Shown: positions 9,890-18,959, numbered from the stretch's first letter. The stretch: 64,000 nucleotides of DNA from Brevibacillus laterosporus LMG 15441 (GCF_000219535.2 NZ_CP007806.1:1522501-1586500), one strand, 5' to 3'. The notes: generated by a model not told the origin, from the sequence alone. Numbers and translations: made by a program.

Positions 9890-11254
9890 ATGGATAGCAA
9901 AACCGAACGAAAAAGCTATGTAATTAAACCTGAATGTGGCAAACAATATCCACGAATTTCTCACGGAAAAGGAATTTATTTATATGAAGAGAGTGGAAAA
10001 CGTTATATGGATGCTTGTTCAGGGGCTGTAACTGTGAGTATCGGGCATGCGATGGATGAAGTGGTCGATGCTATGAGACAGCAAGCTGAAAAGGTATCCT
10101 TTGCTTATCGCTCACACTTCAGTAGTGAAGCAGTAGAGGAGTTAGCGGATATTCTGGCTTCTTGGGCACCTGGTAATGTGAATTGGAGCTTTTTTGTCAA
10201 CAGTGGATCAGAGGCAACGGAGACAGCTCAAAAAATTGCAATTCAGTACTGGCAAGAACAAGGACGCATGACCAAAAATCGGATTTTATCACGCTGGATG
10301 AGCTATCACGGAATTACGATGGGGGCTTTATCCATGTCAGGACATGTGCTAAGACGCAAGCGTTTCGTACCGTTATTGGCAGATTACCCCTGTATATCGG
10401 CACCCTATCCCTATCGAAATCAGCAGGGACTTGATAGTGATGCATATGCACGTCAGGCTGCGAATGAGTTAGAAGCAGCCATTATCAGAACAGGAGCGGA
10501 AAATGTTGCGGCCTTTATCGCAGAGCCAATTATTGGCGCTTCTGGAGGTGCTGTAGTACCCCCAGACGGCTATTTTGCTCGTATCCGTGAAATTTGTACG
10601 AAGCATCACATTTTATTTATAGCCGACGAAGTTATGACAGGTGTGGGGCGTACTGGTAAAAACTTTGGAATTGATCATTGGCAGGTAACGCCTGATGTAA
10701 TGACGTTGGGGAAAGGAATGAGTTCAGGATATACACCGATGGCAGCCACTATGGTGAGTGATTCTATCATGCAGACGATTGCAGATGGCTCTGGCTCTAT
10801 CATGGCAGGTCATACCTACAGCGCTAACCCTCAATCAGCAGCGATCTGTGTGTCTGTGATACGTTACATGCAACAACATCAGCTAGTGCAAAAAGCTGAA
10901 CAGAATGGAAAGTATTTATTACAACACTTAAAACAAATAGAGCAGGAATTTGACATTGTTGGAGAGGCACGTGGGAAAGGATTACTGTGTGGACTAGAAT
11001 TTGTAAAGAACAAGCTGACGAAAGAGCCATTCGCACTCTCACATCAAGTAACCAATCGAATTATCCAGAGAGCGTTTGCTAAAGGATTGATGATTTACCC
11101 AGCTATTGGAGGTTTAGATGGAATAGCAGGCGATGCGGTCATTATTTCGCCTCCGCTTATCATTGAACAGCATGAAATTGATGAATTGATCCATTTACTG
11201 CGTCAGACTTTACAGGAAGCTCAAGCAGAGTTCACGAAAGAGGGAATTTGGTAG
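9890..11254 (+). CDS. class III aminotransferase, YodT-like
   Basis: A PLP-dependent omega-type aminotransferase of 454 residues. The PLP lysine is K275 in TLGKGMSSGY, preceded by the cofactor-contacting FIADEVMTGVGRTG; the substrate and phosphate region SGSEATETA is near residue 100. The ATG at 9890 follows GGAAGGAG at good spacing; in-frame starts at 9770 and 9848 are weaker. First gene of a four-gene operon. In the B. subtilis yod cluster the homologue is thought to deaminate an acetylated beta-lysine-type intermediate; that substrate is inference. Confidence 0.88.
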   Translation: MDSKTERKSYVIKPECGKQYPRISHGKGIYLYEESGKRYMDACSGAVTVSIGHAMDEVVDAMRQQAEKVSFAYRSHFSSEAVEELADILASWAPGNVNWSFFVNSGSEATETAQKIAIQYWQEQGRMTKNRILSRWMSYHGITMGALSMSGHVLRRKRFVPLLADYPCISAPYPYRNQQGLDSDAYARQAANELEAAIIRTGAENVAAFIAEPIIGASGGAVVPPDGYFARIREICTKHHILFIADEVMTGVGRTGKNFGIDHWQVTPDVMTLGKGMSSGYTPMAATMVSDSIMQTIADGSGSIMAGHTYSANPQSAAICVSVIRYMQQHQLVQKAEQNGKYLLQHLKQIEQEFDIVGEARGKGLLCGLEFVKNKLTKEPFALSHQVTNRIIQRAFAKGLMIYPAIGGLDGIAGDAVIISPPLIIEQHEIDELIHLLRQTLQEAQAEFTKEGIW

Positions 11255-11269
11255 AAAGGAGGAGCGCAT

Positions 11270-11968
11270 ATGATATCACAATCGACCTGGAATAAAGAGA
11301 TTTCATTAGAAGAAGCATTGGAGCATTTTCATGATGGGATGACATTGATGGTTGGTGGCTTCGGTGGGGTCGGTAACCCTCCTACCTTAATACAGGGACT
11401 ATTGGAAAAACAAATCAAAGGAATAACACTGATTAGTAACGATACAGCTTTTCCTGATATTGGAGTCGGACGATTAATTACACAGCGCCGAGTAAAGAAG
11501 GTCATTGCTTCTCACATTGGCTCTAATCCGAATGCTGGTGCCCAAATGACGGCAGGGGAGCTGGAGGTGGAATTTTGTCCACAAGGCATTTTGGCAGAAA
11601 GAGTTCGAGCAGGCGGAGTAGGTCTAGGAGGAATTTTATCTGACATCGGGATCGGTACAATTGCGGAAGAAGGGAAGCAGCAGGTGATAGTGGATGGAAA
11701 AACATTTTTAATTGAGACACCGCTAACTGCCCAAGTGGCTATCGTATCTGCTAAAAAGGCAGATCGATTTGGCAATCTTGTTTTTGATACAAGTGCGCGT
11801 AATTTTAACCCCTTGGTGGCCATGGCTGGAGATATCACGATCGTGGAAGCAGAAGAAATTGTTGAGATTGGAGAGCTTGATCCTGAAGAAATCGTGACAC
11901 CGGGCGTGTTTGTAACCTATATTGTGCAAAGTGAAGGGGTGAATTGGCGATGGGCATGGGAGAAGTAA
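11270..11968 (+). CDS. 3-oxoacid CoA-transferase, subunit A (YodS-like)
   Basis: Alpha subunit of a family I CoA-transferase, 232 residues. The glycine-rich MVGGFGGVGNPPTLIQGL at residues 24-41 and ISNDTAFPDIGVGRLI are typical of SctA/AtoD-type subunits. An AAAGGAGG site precedes the ATG. It is 15 bases downstream of the aminotransferase and overlaps subunit B by about 19 bases, indicating translational coupling. It would activate the keto acid made by the aminotransferase as a CoA ester. Confidence 0.9.
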   Translation: MISQSTWNKEISLEEALEHFHDGMTLMVGGFGGVGNPPTLIQGLLEKQIKGITLISNDTAFPDIGVGRLITQRRVKKVIASHIGSNPNAGAQMTAGELEVEFCPQGILAERVRAGGVGLGGILSDIGIGTIAEEGKQQVIVDGKTFLIETPLTAQVAIVSAKKADRFGNLVFDTSARNFNPLVAMAGDITIVEAEEIVEIGELDPEEIVTPGVFVTYIVQSEGVNWRWAWEK

Positions 11969-12636
11969 CAAAAGAAGGTACGACGGAGAGTTATCGGGAA
12001 CGAATTGCTAGGCGTGCTGCTTTGGAGGTAAAAAGCGGTATGCTGATTAATCTAGGGATCGGGATCCCTACGCTTGTAGCAGATTTTATACCAGAAGAAA
12101 AATATGTTTTGTTTCATGCTGAAAATGGCATTGTAGGTACAGGTCCCACTCCCCAGAAAGGAGAAGAAAATCCGAATTTGTGCAACGCGGGAGGCTTTCC
12201 TGTTACTTTGATGCCCGGCGCTTCCTTTTTTGATAGTGCCACTGCTTTTGCGGTCATTCGCAGAGGGTTGCTAGATATGACGATTCTTGGGGTGTTAGAG
12301 GTAAGTCAGCGTGGTGATATTGCCAATTGGATTGTTCCTGGAAAACGGGTTCCTGGGATGGGCGGTGCGATGGAATTAGCACAAAAGGCAAAGAAGGTTC
12401 TAGTCCTTACTACACATTTGGACAAAAATGGCCGCTCCAAGATTGTCCGTGAGTGTAAGCTACCTCTGACCGCAAAAGGAAGTGCTGATATGATAATCAC
12501 TGATATGGCAGTGATGGAGGTAAAAACGGATGGATTGCATTTATTGGAGGTTATGCATCCATACACCGTAGCAGATGTGATTGGTTCGACAGAAGCAGAG
12601 CTGTTATTTAGCGGAGAAGTAACCACTTTTATCTAA
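11950..12636 (+). CDS. 3-oxoacid CoA-transferase, subunit B (YodR-like)
   Basis: Beta subunit of the same CoA-transferase, 228 residues. It contains the catalytic glutamate E58 in the FHAENGIVGTGP motif, which forms the covalent CoA thioester, and INLGIGIPTLVADF before it. The ATG at 11950 follows AGGGGTG inside the end of subunit A; a TTG at 11944 is an alternative. The downstream gene starts 13 bases after its stop. Confidence 0.9.
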   Translation: MGMGEVTKEGTTESYRERIARRAALEVKSGMLINLGIGIPTLVADFIPEEKYVLFHAENGIVGTGPTPQKGEENPNLCNAGGFPVTLMPGASFFDSATAFAVIRRGLLDMTILGVLEVSQRGDIANWIVPGKRVPGMGGAMELAQKAKKVLVLTTHLDKNGRSKIVRECKLPLTAKGSADMIITDMAVMEVKTDGLHLLEVMHPYTVADVIGSTEAELLFSGEVTTFI

Positions 12637-12649
12637 GGGGGAGACTACC

Positions 12650-13942
12650 ATGAGCGTAAGCCAGACACTAACATGGCAGGAGCGAATTCGTGAACAGCTA
12701 CAGAAGGGTCGAGCGGGTGCCATAGGCTTGTTGCAGGAATGGGTGCGTGAGGCTAGCGTACAAGGGCAGGAAGCGGGGATTCAGCAGAAAATAGCCAATC
12801 ACTTGGTAGAGATGGGACTTGAAGTCGATGTGTGGGAGATGACAGGTGACGAGCTTGAAAAGTTGGAGAAACATGCCTATTTTGTTTCGCCACGTACTGA
12901 ATTTTCAGGTAGTCCGAACGTAGTAGGGGTATGGAAGGGTACGGGAGGAGGACGTTCTCTTATTCTCAATGGCCATGTTGATGTTGTGCCAGAAGGTGAG
13001 CGAAAACAATGGACACAGGAGCCGTTTAGTGGAGAAATTGTGGATGGAAAATTGTATGGCCGCGGGGTAACGGACATGAAAGGTGGCAATCTCGCGTCTC
13101 TCTTAGCTATTCAAACCCTCCAACAGCTTGGTGTACGTTTGAAGGGCGATGTTATCTTTCAAAGTGTTGTAGAAGAAGAAAGCGGTGGGGCTGGGACCTT
13201 ATCCACCATTTTACGTGGGTATAAAGCCGACGCTGCTTTAATACCTGAGCCAACAAACCTGAAAATTTTTCCCAAGCAACAAGGCTCCATGTGGTTCCGC
13301 TTGTTCATACGAGGCAGATCGGCACATGGAGGTACACGCTATGAAGGAGTTAGTGCCATCGAAAAAAGCATGACCGTAATCAGACAGATTCAGCGCTTAG
13401 AGCAAGAGAGAAATCAACGAATGTCAGACCCTTTATACGCGAAATTACCTATACCGATCCCGATTAATCTAGGTGTAATACAAGGGGGAAAATGGCCATC
13501 ATCTGTTTCGGATTTGGTTACAATGGAAGGACGTATGGGTGTAGCACCTGGAGAAGAAATGGAGATGGCCAAAATTGAAATGCAGGCTGCGTTACAAAAG
13601 CTTACTGAGGAAGATGAATGGTTTGTAGATCATCCTGTGGAGCTGGAATGGTACGGTGCCAGATGGGTGCCAGGAGAGGTAGCAATGGATCATCCATTGC
13701 TTGCACGATTGCAGGAGCTATATCCGTCTGTTTTTGGAGAGGCAGCGATCATAGAAGCATCGCCATGGGGGACTGATGGAGGTCTATTAACGAAGCTGGC
13801 CGATACTCCTTCTATCATTATAGGACCAGGGGTAACCCAAGTTGCACATTATCCCGATGAGTATATCGTCCTCGATGATATTTTTGCGTGTGCTGAGTTA
13901 TTTGCACTGACTCTCATCGAGTGGTGTGAGCTAGCTGATTGA
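12650..13942 (+). CDS. M20-family deacylase/peptidase (YodQ/ArgE-like)
   Basis: A zinc-dependent M20 hydrolase of 430 residues. Metal-binding motifs are visible: ILNGHVDVVPEG (first His and Asp), YGRGVTDMKGG (bridging Asp), and QSVVEEESGG (catalytic and metal-binding Glu pair). The dimerisation domain follows from about residue 210 (SAHGGTRYEG). Family members remove N-acyl groups from amino acids; the YodQ position at the end of the operon suggests removal of the acetyl group added by the YodP-like enzyme, which is inference. Last gene of the operon. Confidence 0.88.
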   Translation: MSVSQTLTWQERIREQLQKGRAGAIGLLQEWVREASVQGQEAGIQQKIANHLVEMGLEVDVWEMTGDELEKLEKHAYFVSPRTEFSGSPNVVGVWKGTGGGRSLILNGHVDVVPEGERKQWTQEPFSGEIVDGKLYGRGVTDMKGGNLASLLAIQTLQQLGVRLKGDVIFQSVVEEESGGAGTLSTILRGYKADAALIPEPTNLKIFPKQQGSMWFRLFIRGRSAHGGTRYEGVSAIEKSMTVIRQIQRLEQERNQRMSDPLYAKLPIPIPINLGVIQGGKWPSSVSDLVTMEGRMGVAPGEEMEMAKIEMQAALQKLTEEDEWFVDHPVELEWYGARWVPGEVAMDHPLLARLQELYPSVFGEAAIIEASPWGTDGGLLTKLADTPSIIIGPGVTQVAHYPDEYIVLDDIFACAELFALTLIEWCELAD

Positions 13943-13983
13943 AAAGAAAAACTATTAAACCCATAAATTTTTTTAAAAAGGTG

Positions 13984-14012
13984 TTGCTATTTGATTTTTT
14001 ATATGCTATATT
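13984..14012 (+). promoter_or_regulatory. promoter of first tRNA-Ser(TGA)
   Basis: TTGCTA, 17 bases, TATATT, ending 16 bases before the tRNA. A good sigma-A type match. Confidence 0.65.
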
Positions 14013-14028
14013 TTTTATGTAGCAACGC

Positions 14029-14117
14029 GGAGGGATACCGAAGTGGTCATAACGGGGCGGTCTTGAAAACCGTTAGGCGGCAACGTCACGGGGGTTCGAA
14101 TCCCTCTCCCTCCGCCA
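14029..14117 (+). tRNA. tRNA-Ser (TGA), copy 1
   Basis: An 89-base class II tRNA with acceptor GGAGGGA/TCCCTCC, long variable arm, anticodon TGA in loop CTTGAAA, and encoded CCA. It is identical over its whole length to the copy at 15021-15109. Confidence 0.96.
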
Positions 14118-14132
14118 TACATAAAGAATAGC

Positions 14133-14167
14133 AAACCGATGAGCTGAGAGGTTCCTCGGTTTTTTTG
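14133..14167 (+). terminator. terminator after tRNA-Ser copy 1
   Basis: Imperfect hairpin with arms AACCGA...TCGGTT followed by seven T. Confidence 0.65.
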
Positions 14168-14249
14168 TATGCTTATATAGTGGATGTGTCTAATAGCAAG
14201 AGTACATTGTAAATCACTACACAAAATGGATATAAACATACCTAATGAA

Positions 14250-14294
14250 AAATCCCGGCTCGTAGCCTTAGCAGGCGTGAACCGGGATTCTTAC
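14250..14294 (-). terminator. terminator of the small membrane protein gene
   Basis: AATCCCGG ... CCGGGATT hairpin; read on minus it is followed by TTTTTC. It lies 35 bases after the stop codon of the gene at 14330-14779. Confidence 0.75.
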
Positions 14295-14329
14295 TTAGCA
14301 AGTAAAGTTAATAGACGAATATATTGGTG

Positions 14330-14779
14330 TTACGGTGTTGATTTACCATCAGCAGCCTTCTGGATGTGTTGCTGAGCTAATTCACCTAGATCTTTAATAT
14401 TAATGGAGAAATTAAAATTCTTATAGTAGACAGTGGCTTTCGGATCGCCCTTTTTCCCCTCAATACGGATATTCGTCGTCTTGATTTCATAGCTTCCATC
14501 TTCACGGAAATTGTAAGTGGCGTCCTTAATTTCAGAATCAATTAAAGGTCTTACAGTAGATGTGAACACTTCATCGACACCATTTACCACCTGACGTCCT
14601 ATGTTCACCACTTCAGTTGGTGTATAATTGAAACCAAAGACCAGAATAGCCCCGACGACCAGACTAAATAAAACAATTTTGTACAAGGCTTTTAGAAAAA
14701 AATTAAGCACAAACACTGCCAATAAGACTAGGATAAGAATTACCCAATAATCCTTAGCAAATGTAATGAGTTGGTCCAT
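14330..14779 (-). CDS. small membrane protein of unknown function
   Basis: A 149-residue protein with two closely spaced N-terminal hydrophobic segments (about residues 12-32 and 34-50) and a polar C-terminal domain of about 95 residues rich in alternating hydrophobic residues (YEIKTTNIRIEGKKGDPKAT), likely beta-stranded and outside the membrane. AAGGAGTGA precedes the ATG, and the gene has its own terminator. It sits between two identical tRNA-Ser genes on the opposite strand. I do not recognise the family. Confidence 0.75.
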   Translation of the reverse strand: MDQLITFAKDYWVILILVLLAVFVLNFFLKALYKIVLFSLVVGAILVFGFNYTPTEVVNIGRQVVNGVDEVFTSTVRPLIDSEIKDATYNFREDGSYEIKTTNIRIEGKKGDPKATVYYKNFNFSINIKDLGELAQQHIQKAADGKSTP

Positions 14780-14926
14780 TGCTACAAAGTCACTCCTTCA
14801 TGAAAGGGTAAGAACCATAAGGATTATGTAGGAACTTACCAAATTACGTATTTAGTCTATCATACACAATCTAGTGAACGGATACAAACGTTGCAATCAT
14901 TTTAGAAAAAAATAATAAAAAAATAC

Positions 14927-14955
14927 TTGTCTTTTTACATATACTCTAGTATAAT
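14927..14955 (+). promoter_or_regulatory. promoter of second tRNA-Ser(TGA)
   Basis: TTGTCT, 17 bases, TATAAT, 65 bases upstream of the tRNA. Confidence 0.65.
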
Positions 14956-15020
14956 AATCCTTGCTGATGTATTTCGCAGGACGAAATTATTTCATACATA
15001 ATGATTATCAGCTATTATAT

Positions 15021-15109
15021 GGAGGGATACCGAAGTGGTCATAACGGGGCGGTCTTGAAAACCGTTAGGCGGCAACGTCACGGGGGTTCGAATCCCTCTC
15101 CCTCCGCCA
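15021..15109 (+). tRNA. tRNA-Ser (TGA), copy 2
   Basis: Identical in all 89 bases to copy 1 at 14029. Anticodon TGA, long variable arm, encoded CCA. It has its own promoter and terminator. Confidence 0.96.
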
Positions 15110-15124
15110 TATTGCTTACATGGG

Positions 15125-15156
15125 AAGCCGATGACTTGTTCATCGGCTTTTTTACT
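15125..15156 (+). terminator. terminator after tRNA-Ser copy 2
   Basis: AGCCGATGA / TCATCGGCT perfect stem with CTTGT loop followed by six T. Confidence 0.85.
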
Positions 15157-15368
15157 TTCATAAAAACAATTGGCTACGACTAGAACAAGTTGCTAGGGGA
15201 TGGATAATCTGTCTTAGGCTGCAATCGTTTGAAGCAGTAAGATTACGGGTATCAATAATGTAAATAGAGTACATAACGAAGATCACACCAATGAAATATG
15301 AATGAGTAATCACTTTTTTCCAAAAATACCTTGACGGTCATCAAAAAGCAGAGTACACTAATCTCTGT

Positions 15369-15382
15369 ACTGACTGGTCAGT
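15369..15382. promoter_or_regulatory. candidate TetR-family operator
   Basis: The palindrome ACTGAC-TG-GTCAGT lies 20 bases upstream of the TetR-type gene. TetR regulators commonly bind such sites in their own promoters. The assignment rests on position and symmetry only. Confidence 0.5.
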
Positions 15383-15402
15383 TTATATGGGGGTACATAT
15401 TA

Positions 15403-15978
15403 ATGAGTAAAAAGAAGGATTTAATTTATGAAAGTGCCCTGCAAGCTTTTGCCCAATATGGGTACACGGATACAACGATGGATACGATTGCAGAATTTGC
15501 CCAGGTAGCTAAGGGTACGTTGTATTATCACTTTAAGACAAAGGAGGAGTTATTCTATTATGTAAATCAAAAGGGAGTGGAAATGCTGATGGAGTCCGTC
15601 AAAGGGGCGACGGAAGATAGCAGCTTAACGCCACAGGAACGTCTTTTACACGTACTAGATGAGCATTTGCGCTTCTTTTCGGATAACAGTGAGTTTTGTT
15701 TATTGCTGTTAAGTTTCTCCTCAGGAGATATAACACGGGATAATATGGTTCGAACATTATTAGGCAATTATTTTTCTTTAATGGAGAAATACCTGGCAAA
15801 CATGCAGGAACAAGGCTTTATAAAAAGCGATATGGAAACGCAGACAGTGGTATCCGCTTTGTTTGGGAGTATTGGATTTGTGGTTCTTCGCAAGATGTTC
15901 CGCAATGAGCCAGTTTATACGCTAGAGACCAGAGATACATTACTCATTTTATTTAAAGGAGCTCTGGGACTCGCTTAA
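15403..15978 (+). CDS. TetR/AcrR-family transcriptional repressor
   Basis: A 191-residue regulator with the usual N-terminal helix-turn-helix (SALQAFAQYGYTDTTMDTIA, then AQVAKGTLYYHFKTKEEL, residues 10-50) and a ligand-binding C-terminal domain. The ATG at 15403 follows GGGGG; the frame continues upstream to 15331 through a palindromic operator candidate, which argues for the shorter start. It is the first gene of an operon with the HlyD-like adaptor and ABC-2 permease, which it probably represses until a toxic compound is bound. Confidence 0.9.
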   Translation: MSKKKDLIYESALQAFAQYGYTDTTMDTIAEFAQVAKGTLYYHFKTKEELFYYVNQKGVEMLMESVKGATEDSSLTPQERLLHVLDEHLRFFSDNSEFCLLLLSFSSGDITRDNMVRTLLGNYFSLMEKYLANMQEQGFIKSDMETQTVVSALFGSIGFVVLRKMFRNEPVYTLETRDTLLILFKGALGLA

Positions 15979-16001
15979 ATTGCGAATTGGAGTGGAAGGT
16001 T

Positions 16002-17198
16002 ATGAGAGAGAATAAAAAGATGATGGTTGGTTTGGTTGGATTCTTAGCAGCTATCGTACTTTTAGGTGGATACTTACTTTTTTCTGAAAAAAATAGTTAT
16101 GCCGGAGGTTCCGCGAAACAAGTAACTGCTGTTGTAGAAGGAACCGAAGTAGATTTAGCCTTCAAGGTTCCAGGAACCATTGACAAGATTGATGTTAAAG
16201 AGGGCGACAAAGTAGTTGAAGGTCAACTCTTAGCTGTGCTGGGAAGCGCTGAGATTGCAGCAAAACGCGATCAGGCAGCAGCAGCGTACCAATTAGCTCA
16301 AGCGAAATTGGAGCAGGCTAAAAAAGGAGTTTCCGTTACCAGCGGATCAAGCGATGCTACGGTAAAGCAGGCTCAGGCAGCTTTGCAAGCAGCTCAAGCT
16401 AATTTACAAGCCAACAAAAACGGGGCTCGTCCAGAAGAGATTGCGCAGCTAAAAGGAAAGCTTCAGGCAACCAAAACAGCTCGCAACTTGGCTCAGACGA
16501 ACATGAAACGCATGGAGGATTTATTAAAAGAAGGGGCTATTCCAAAAATTAAATGGGAAGAATCTCAGGCTGAATTTGAAAAATACTCCGCTGAATATAC
16601 GGCAACACAAGAGCAATTAAACATGGCGCAAAAAGGTGCTCGACCAGAACAGATTGAAGCACTTACAGCTCAAGTAAACCAAGCGAATGCAGCATACCAG
16701 AATGCAATTGCTGGGCTTGGTCAGGTAGGATTGCGCGAATCTGATGTAAAATCAGCAGAAGCAGGCGTAAAACAAGCAAAAGGTGCTTTGGATGAAGCAG
16801 AGGCATACTTGCGCAATACACAAATGATTGCACCTGTTAGCGGTATTGTAAAATCTATTTCCTCACAAAAAGGGGAACTTGTAGCACAAGGCTCTTCTAT
16901 CATGACAATTCAAGTAGAGAACGATAAATTTGTAAAAATGTATGTGGATGAAAACCAGCTTGGCAACATAAAAGTAGGCGAGAAAACTACATTGTTTGTC
17001 CCAAGCTTAAATAAGGAAGTAAATGCGACTGTACAAATGGTGGCACCAGCAGCAGATTTTGCAACGAAGAAAGCAACACAGGAGCTAAACTCCCGTGATT
17101 TGCGAGCATTCCAAGTGAAATTGCAAGTGGAGGATATTGATGTACGCCCTGGCTTTACTGTCGAATGGCACCTAAAAGGGGCTGGCGCTCGTGAATAG
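16002..17198 (+). CDS. HlyD-family membrane fusion protein
   Basis: A 398-residue periplasmic-adaptor-like protein. One N-terminal membrane anchor (about residues 6-26) is followed by a biotinyl-lipoyl-like half (AVVEGTEVDLAFKVPGTIDK), a long coiled coil rich in Ala, Gln and Lys with two GARPEEI/GARPEQI repeats as in YbhG-type adaptors, the second lipoyl half (MIAPVSGIVKSISSQKGEL) and a beta-barrel region. GGAAGGT precedes the ATG at 16002. In Gram-positives such proteins act outside the membrane with an exporter. It overlaps the permease gene by 8 bases. Confidence 0.9.
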   Translation: MRENKKMMVGLVGFLAAIVLLGGYLLFSEKNSYAGGSAKQVTAVVEGTEVDLAFKVPGTIDKIDVKEGDKVVEGQLLAVLGSAEIAAKRDQAAAAYQLAQAKLEQAKKGVSVTSGSSDATVKQAQAALQAAQANLQANKNGARPEEIAQLKGKLQATKTARNLAQTNMKRMEDLLKEGAIPKIKWEESQAEFEKYSAEYTATQEQLNMAQKGARPEQIEALTAQVNQANAAYQNAIAGLGQVGLRESDVKSAEAGVKQAKGALDEAEAYLRNTQMIAPVSGIVKSISSQKGELVAQGSSIMTIQVENDKFVKMYVDENQLGNIKVGEKTTLFVPSLNKEVNATVQMVAPAADFATKKATQELNSRDLRAFQVKLQVEDIDVRPGFTVEWHLKGAGARE

Positions 17199-18372
17199 CT
17201 TTTTGCAATTAGTTGCTGACGAATGGCGATCCATTTATACGAATAAAACGATACGTAATATTGTGTTTCTTGTTCCGTGTGTTTATATGCTCATGTTTGG
17301 ATATTTGTATCAGGAAAAACGCGTGATGGAAATACCGACAGTGGTAGCAGACCTGGACCAAACGGAATTAACAAGAGAATTGATTAGAGCGATTGATAAT
17401 GATCAAACGTTTTCAGTAACAAATGTAGTTACAACAGAAGAAGAGTTACAACATCTGATGACCTATGAAGAGGCGCAGGTTGGATTTATCATTCCCAAGG
17501 GCTTGACCGTCAATGCCAAATTGGGTAAGCCAACAGAGATTTTAAATCTGATTGATGGAAGTAACATGATGGTTTCCAATACCTCTGTTCGCGCTGCGAG
17601 CTCTCTAGTGAAAACAATCTCTGGTGGAGTGACGTTAAAAAAGTTAGAGGCGAAAGGTGAATGGGGCAGTGCGGCAACAAACTTTGCGACAGGGATTGAC
17701 TATCGCTATCGTATTCTGCATAACCCAACCTTTAACTATCTGGCATTTATGATCTTTGGGTTGGCCGGAACTGTTTTGCAGCAGGTAGCATTCTTGAGTG
17801 TTTCTTTAAGCGTAACTCGCCAAAAAGAAGAAGGAACTTGGATGGATACCTTAAACGGAAATGGGTTTGTCAAAATTGCGTTAAGTAAAATAACGACTCA
17901 TATGATCCTTGCCATGTTTAACTTTTTGCTAACCTATGTACTGATCTTTAAATTTTTTGCTGTTACGTACTATGGAAGCTTGAGCTTACTTTTCCTTAGC
18001 GGATTTATTTTCAATCTAGCAGTCGTGTCTATTGGATTTGCTATCTCGTTTTTCTCTTCCAATATGCTACAAGCGACACAAACAGCTATGCTAATCGCAG
18101 TACCATCATTTATGCTATCTGGATGGACTTGGCCAATTACTTCTATGCCAACAGCGATTGCGATCATAGCAAAATCCTTGCCGCTCACATATTTCCTACA
18201 TTCCGTACGAGAAATTATCAGCAAAGGACACGGCTGGGAATTTGTTAGCACCGATAATCTTATATTGCTCTTTATGGTTGTCGTGGCGCTATTTGTGGCA
18301 TTTGTTACGTACATGTATCAAAAGAAATATACTAGAAAAAACTATCAATCTAATTCAGAAACTGTGTTATAA
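17191..18372 (+). CDS. ABC-2 type transporter permease
   Basis: A 393-residue membrane protein with the ABC-2 permease layout: one membrane segment at about residues 20-38, a large extracytoplasmic loop (residues 40-180, with PTVVADLDQTELTRELIRAI), and five further membrane segments. It starts with GTG and overlaps the adaptor gene by 8 bases. No ATP-binding protein gene is present in the operon, so the ATPase must come from elsewhere or the usual arrangement has been altered. Likely role: export of a hydrophobic drug or lipid. Confidence 0.87.
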   Translation: MNSFLQLVADEWRSIYTNKTIRNIVFLVPCVYMLMFGYLYQEKRVMEIPTVVADLDQTELTRELIRAIDNDQTFSVTNVVTTEEELQHLMTYEEAQVGFIIPKGLTVNAKLGKPTEILNLIDGSNMMVSNTSVRAASSLVKTISGGVTLKKLEAKGEWGSAATNFATGIDYRYRILHNPTFNYLAFMIFGLAGTVLQQVAFLSVSLSVTRQKEEGTWMDTLNGNGFVKIALSKITTHMILAMFNFLLTYVLIFKFFAVTYYGSLSLLFLSGFIFNLAVVSIGFAISFFSSNMLQATQTAMLIAVPSFMLSGWTWPITSMPTAIAIIAKSLPLTYFLHSVREIISKGHGWEFVSTDNLILLFMVVVALFVAFVTYMYQKKYTRKNYQSNSETVL

Positions 18373-18455
18373 AATAAAAACTTCTTGTAACTCCGGGGCA
18401 GTTTTTTTACAATAAACGTAAATCTTAATATCTGTTGCCCTAAGGAGGATTCTCT

Positions 18456-18959
18456 ATGTCAGACGCTCATGTAAAACAGTTATGCGAAGATACCTTTATG
18501 CGGTTGAAGAAGGTTAGCATAGAAGTGGAGAGATTCCTAAATCAAACTACTTTAGCAGATTTGATTGAAAGATCTGGAGATGCTGAGGAGTATGAAGCTT
18601 ACTATGGTAGCTATCTTTCTGATTTACGTCGCTTGTTGGTTTATGCAGAGAATGCCTATGAGAAGTTGGGAATTTGTCTTCGACGTGCTCGCTTTAACGA
18701 GGAGTTTGCCGAAGAAGCCCTCTATCAGGTGTACCACACCTGTGTAATTAATTTTTACTATCCCAAAGGCGAGGTTTACGATGAGGATGGCAGGTACTCG
18801 TACACAGGGCAAGACTGCATTATTTTCCGCAAAGAGGTTACTCCTGAACTAGAGAGCCTAACATTAGGATTATCTCGAATTTTTGAGCCTCTACGTGATG
18901 AATTGCAGTACTACGAAACAGATTACATTACGAAAAAGCGGATGCAACCGAGCAATTAA
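18456..18959 (+). CDS. YpuI-like protein (DUF3907)
   Basis: A 167-residue soluble protein with no signal or membrane segment. Its size and sequence character (helical, acidic, with conserved-looking VINFYYPKGEVYDEDGRYSY) resemble B. subtilis YpuI, a protein of unknown function. A TAAGGAGG site precedes the ATG. It is a single-gene unit closed by a clear terminator. Confidence 0.65.
   Translation: MSDAHVKQLCEDTFMRLKKVSIEVERFLNQTTLADLIERSGDAEEYEAYYGSYLSDLRRLLVYAENAYEKLGICLRRARFNEEFAEEALYQVYHTCVINFYYPKGEVYDEDGRYSYTGQDCIIFRKEVTPELESLTLGLSRIFEPLRDELQYYETDYITKKRMQPSN

Noticed and set aside
14015..14239. A 74-codon minus frame over the first tRNA-Ser
   Set aside because: It is a translation of the tRNA-Ser complement, with no ribosome binding site.
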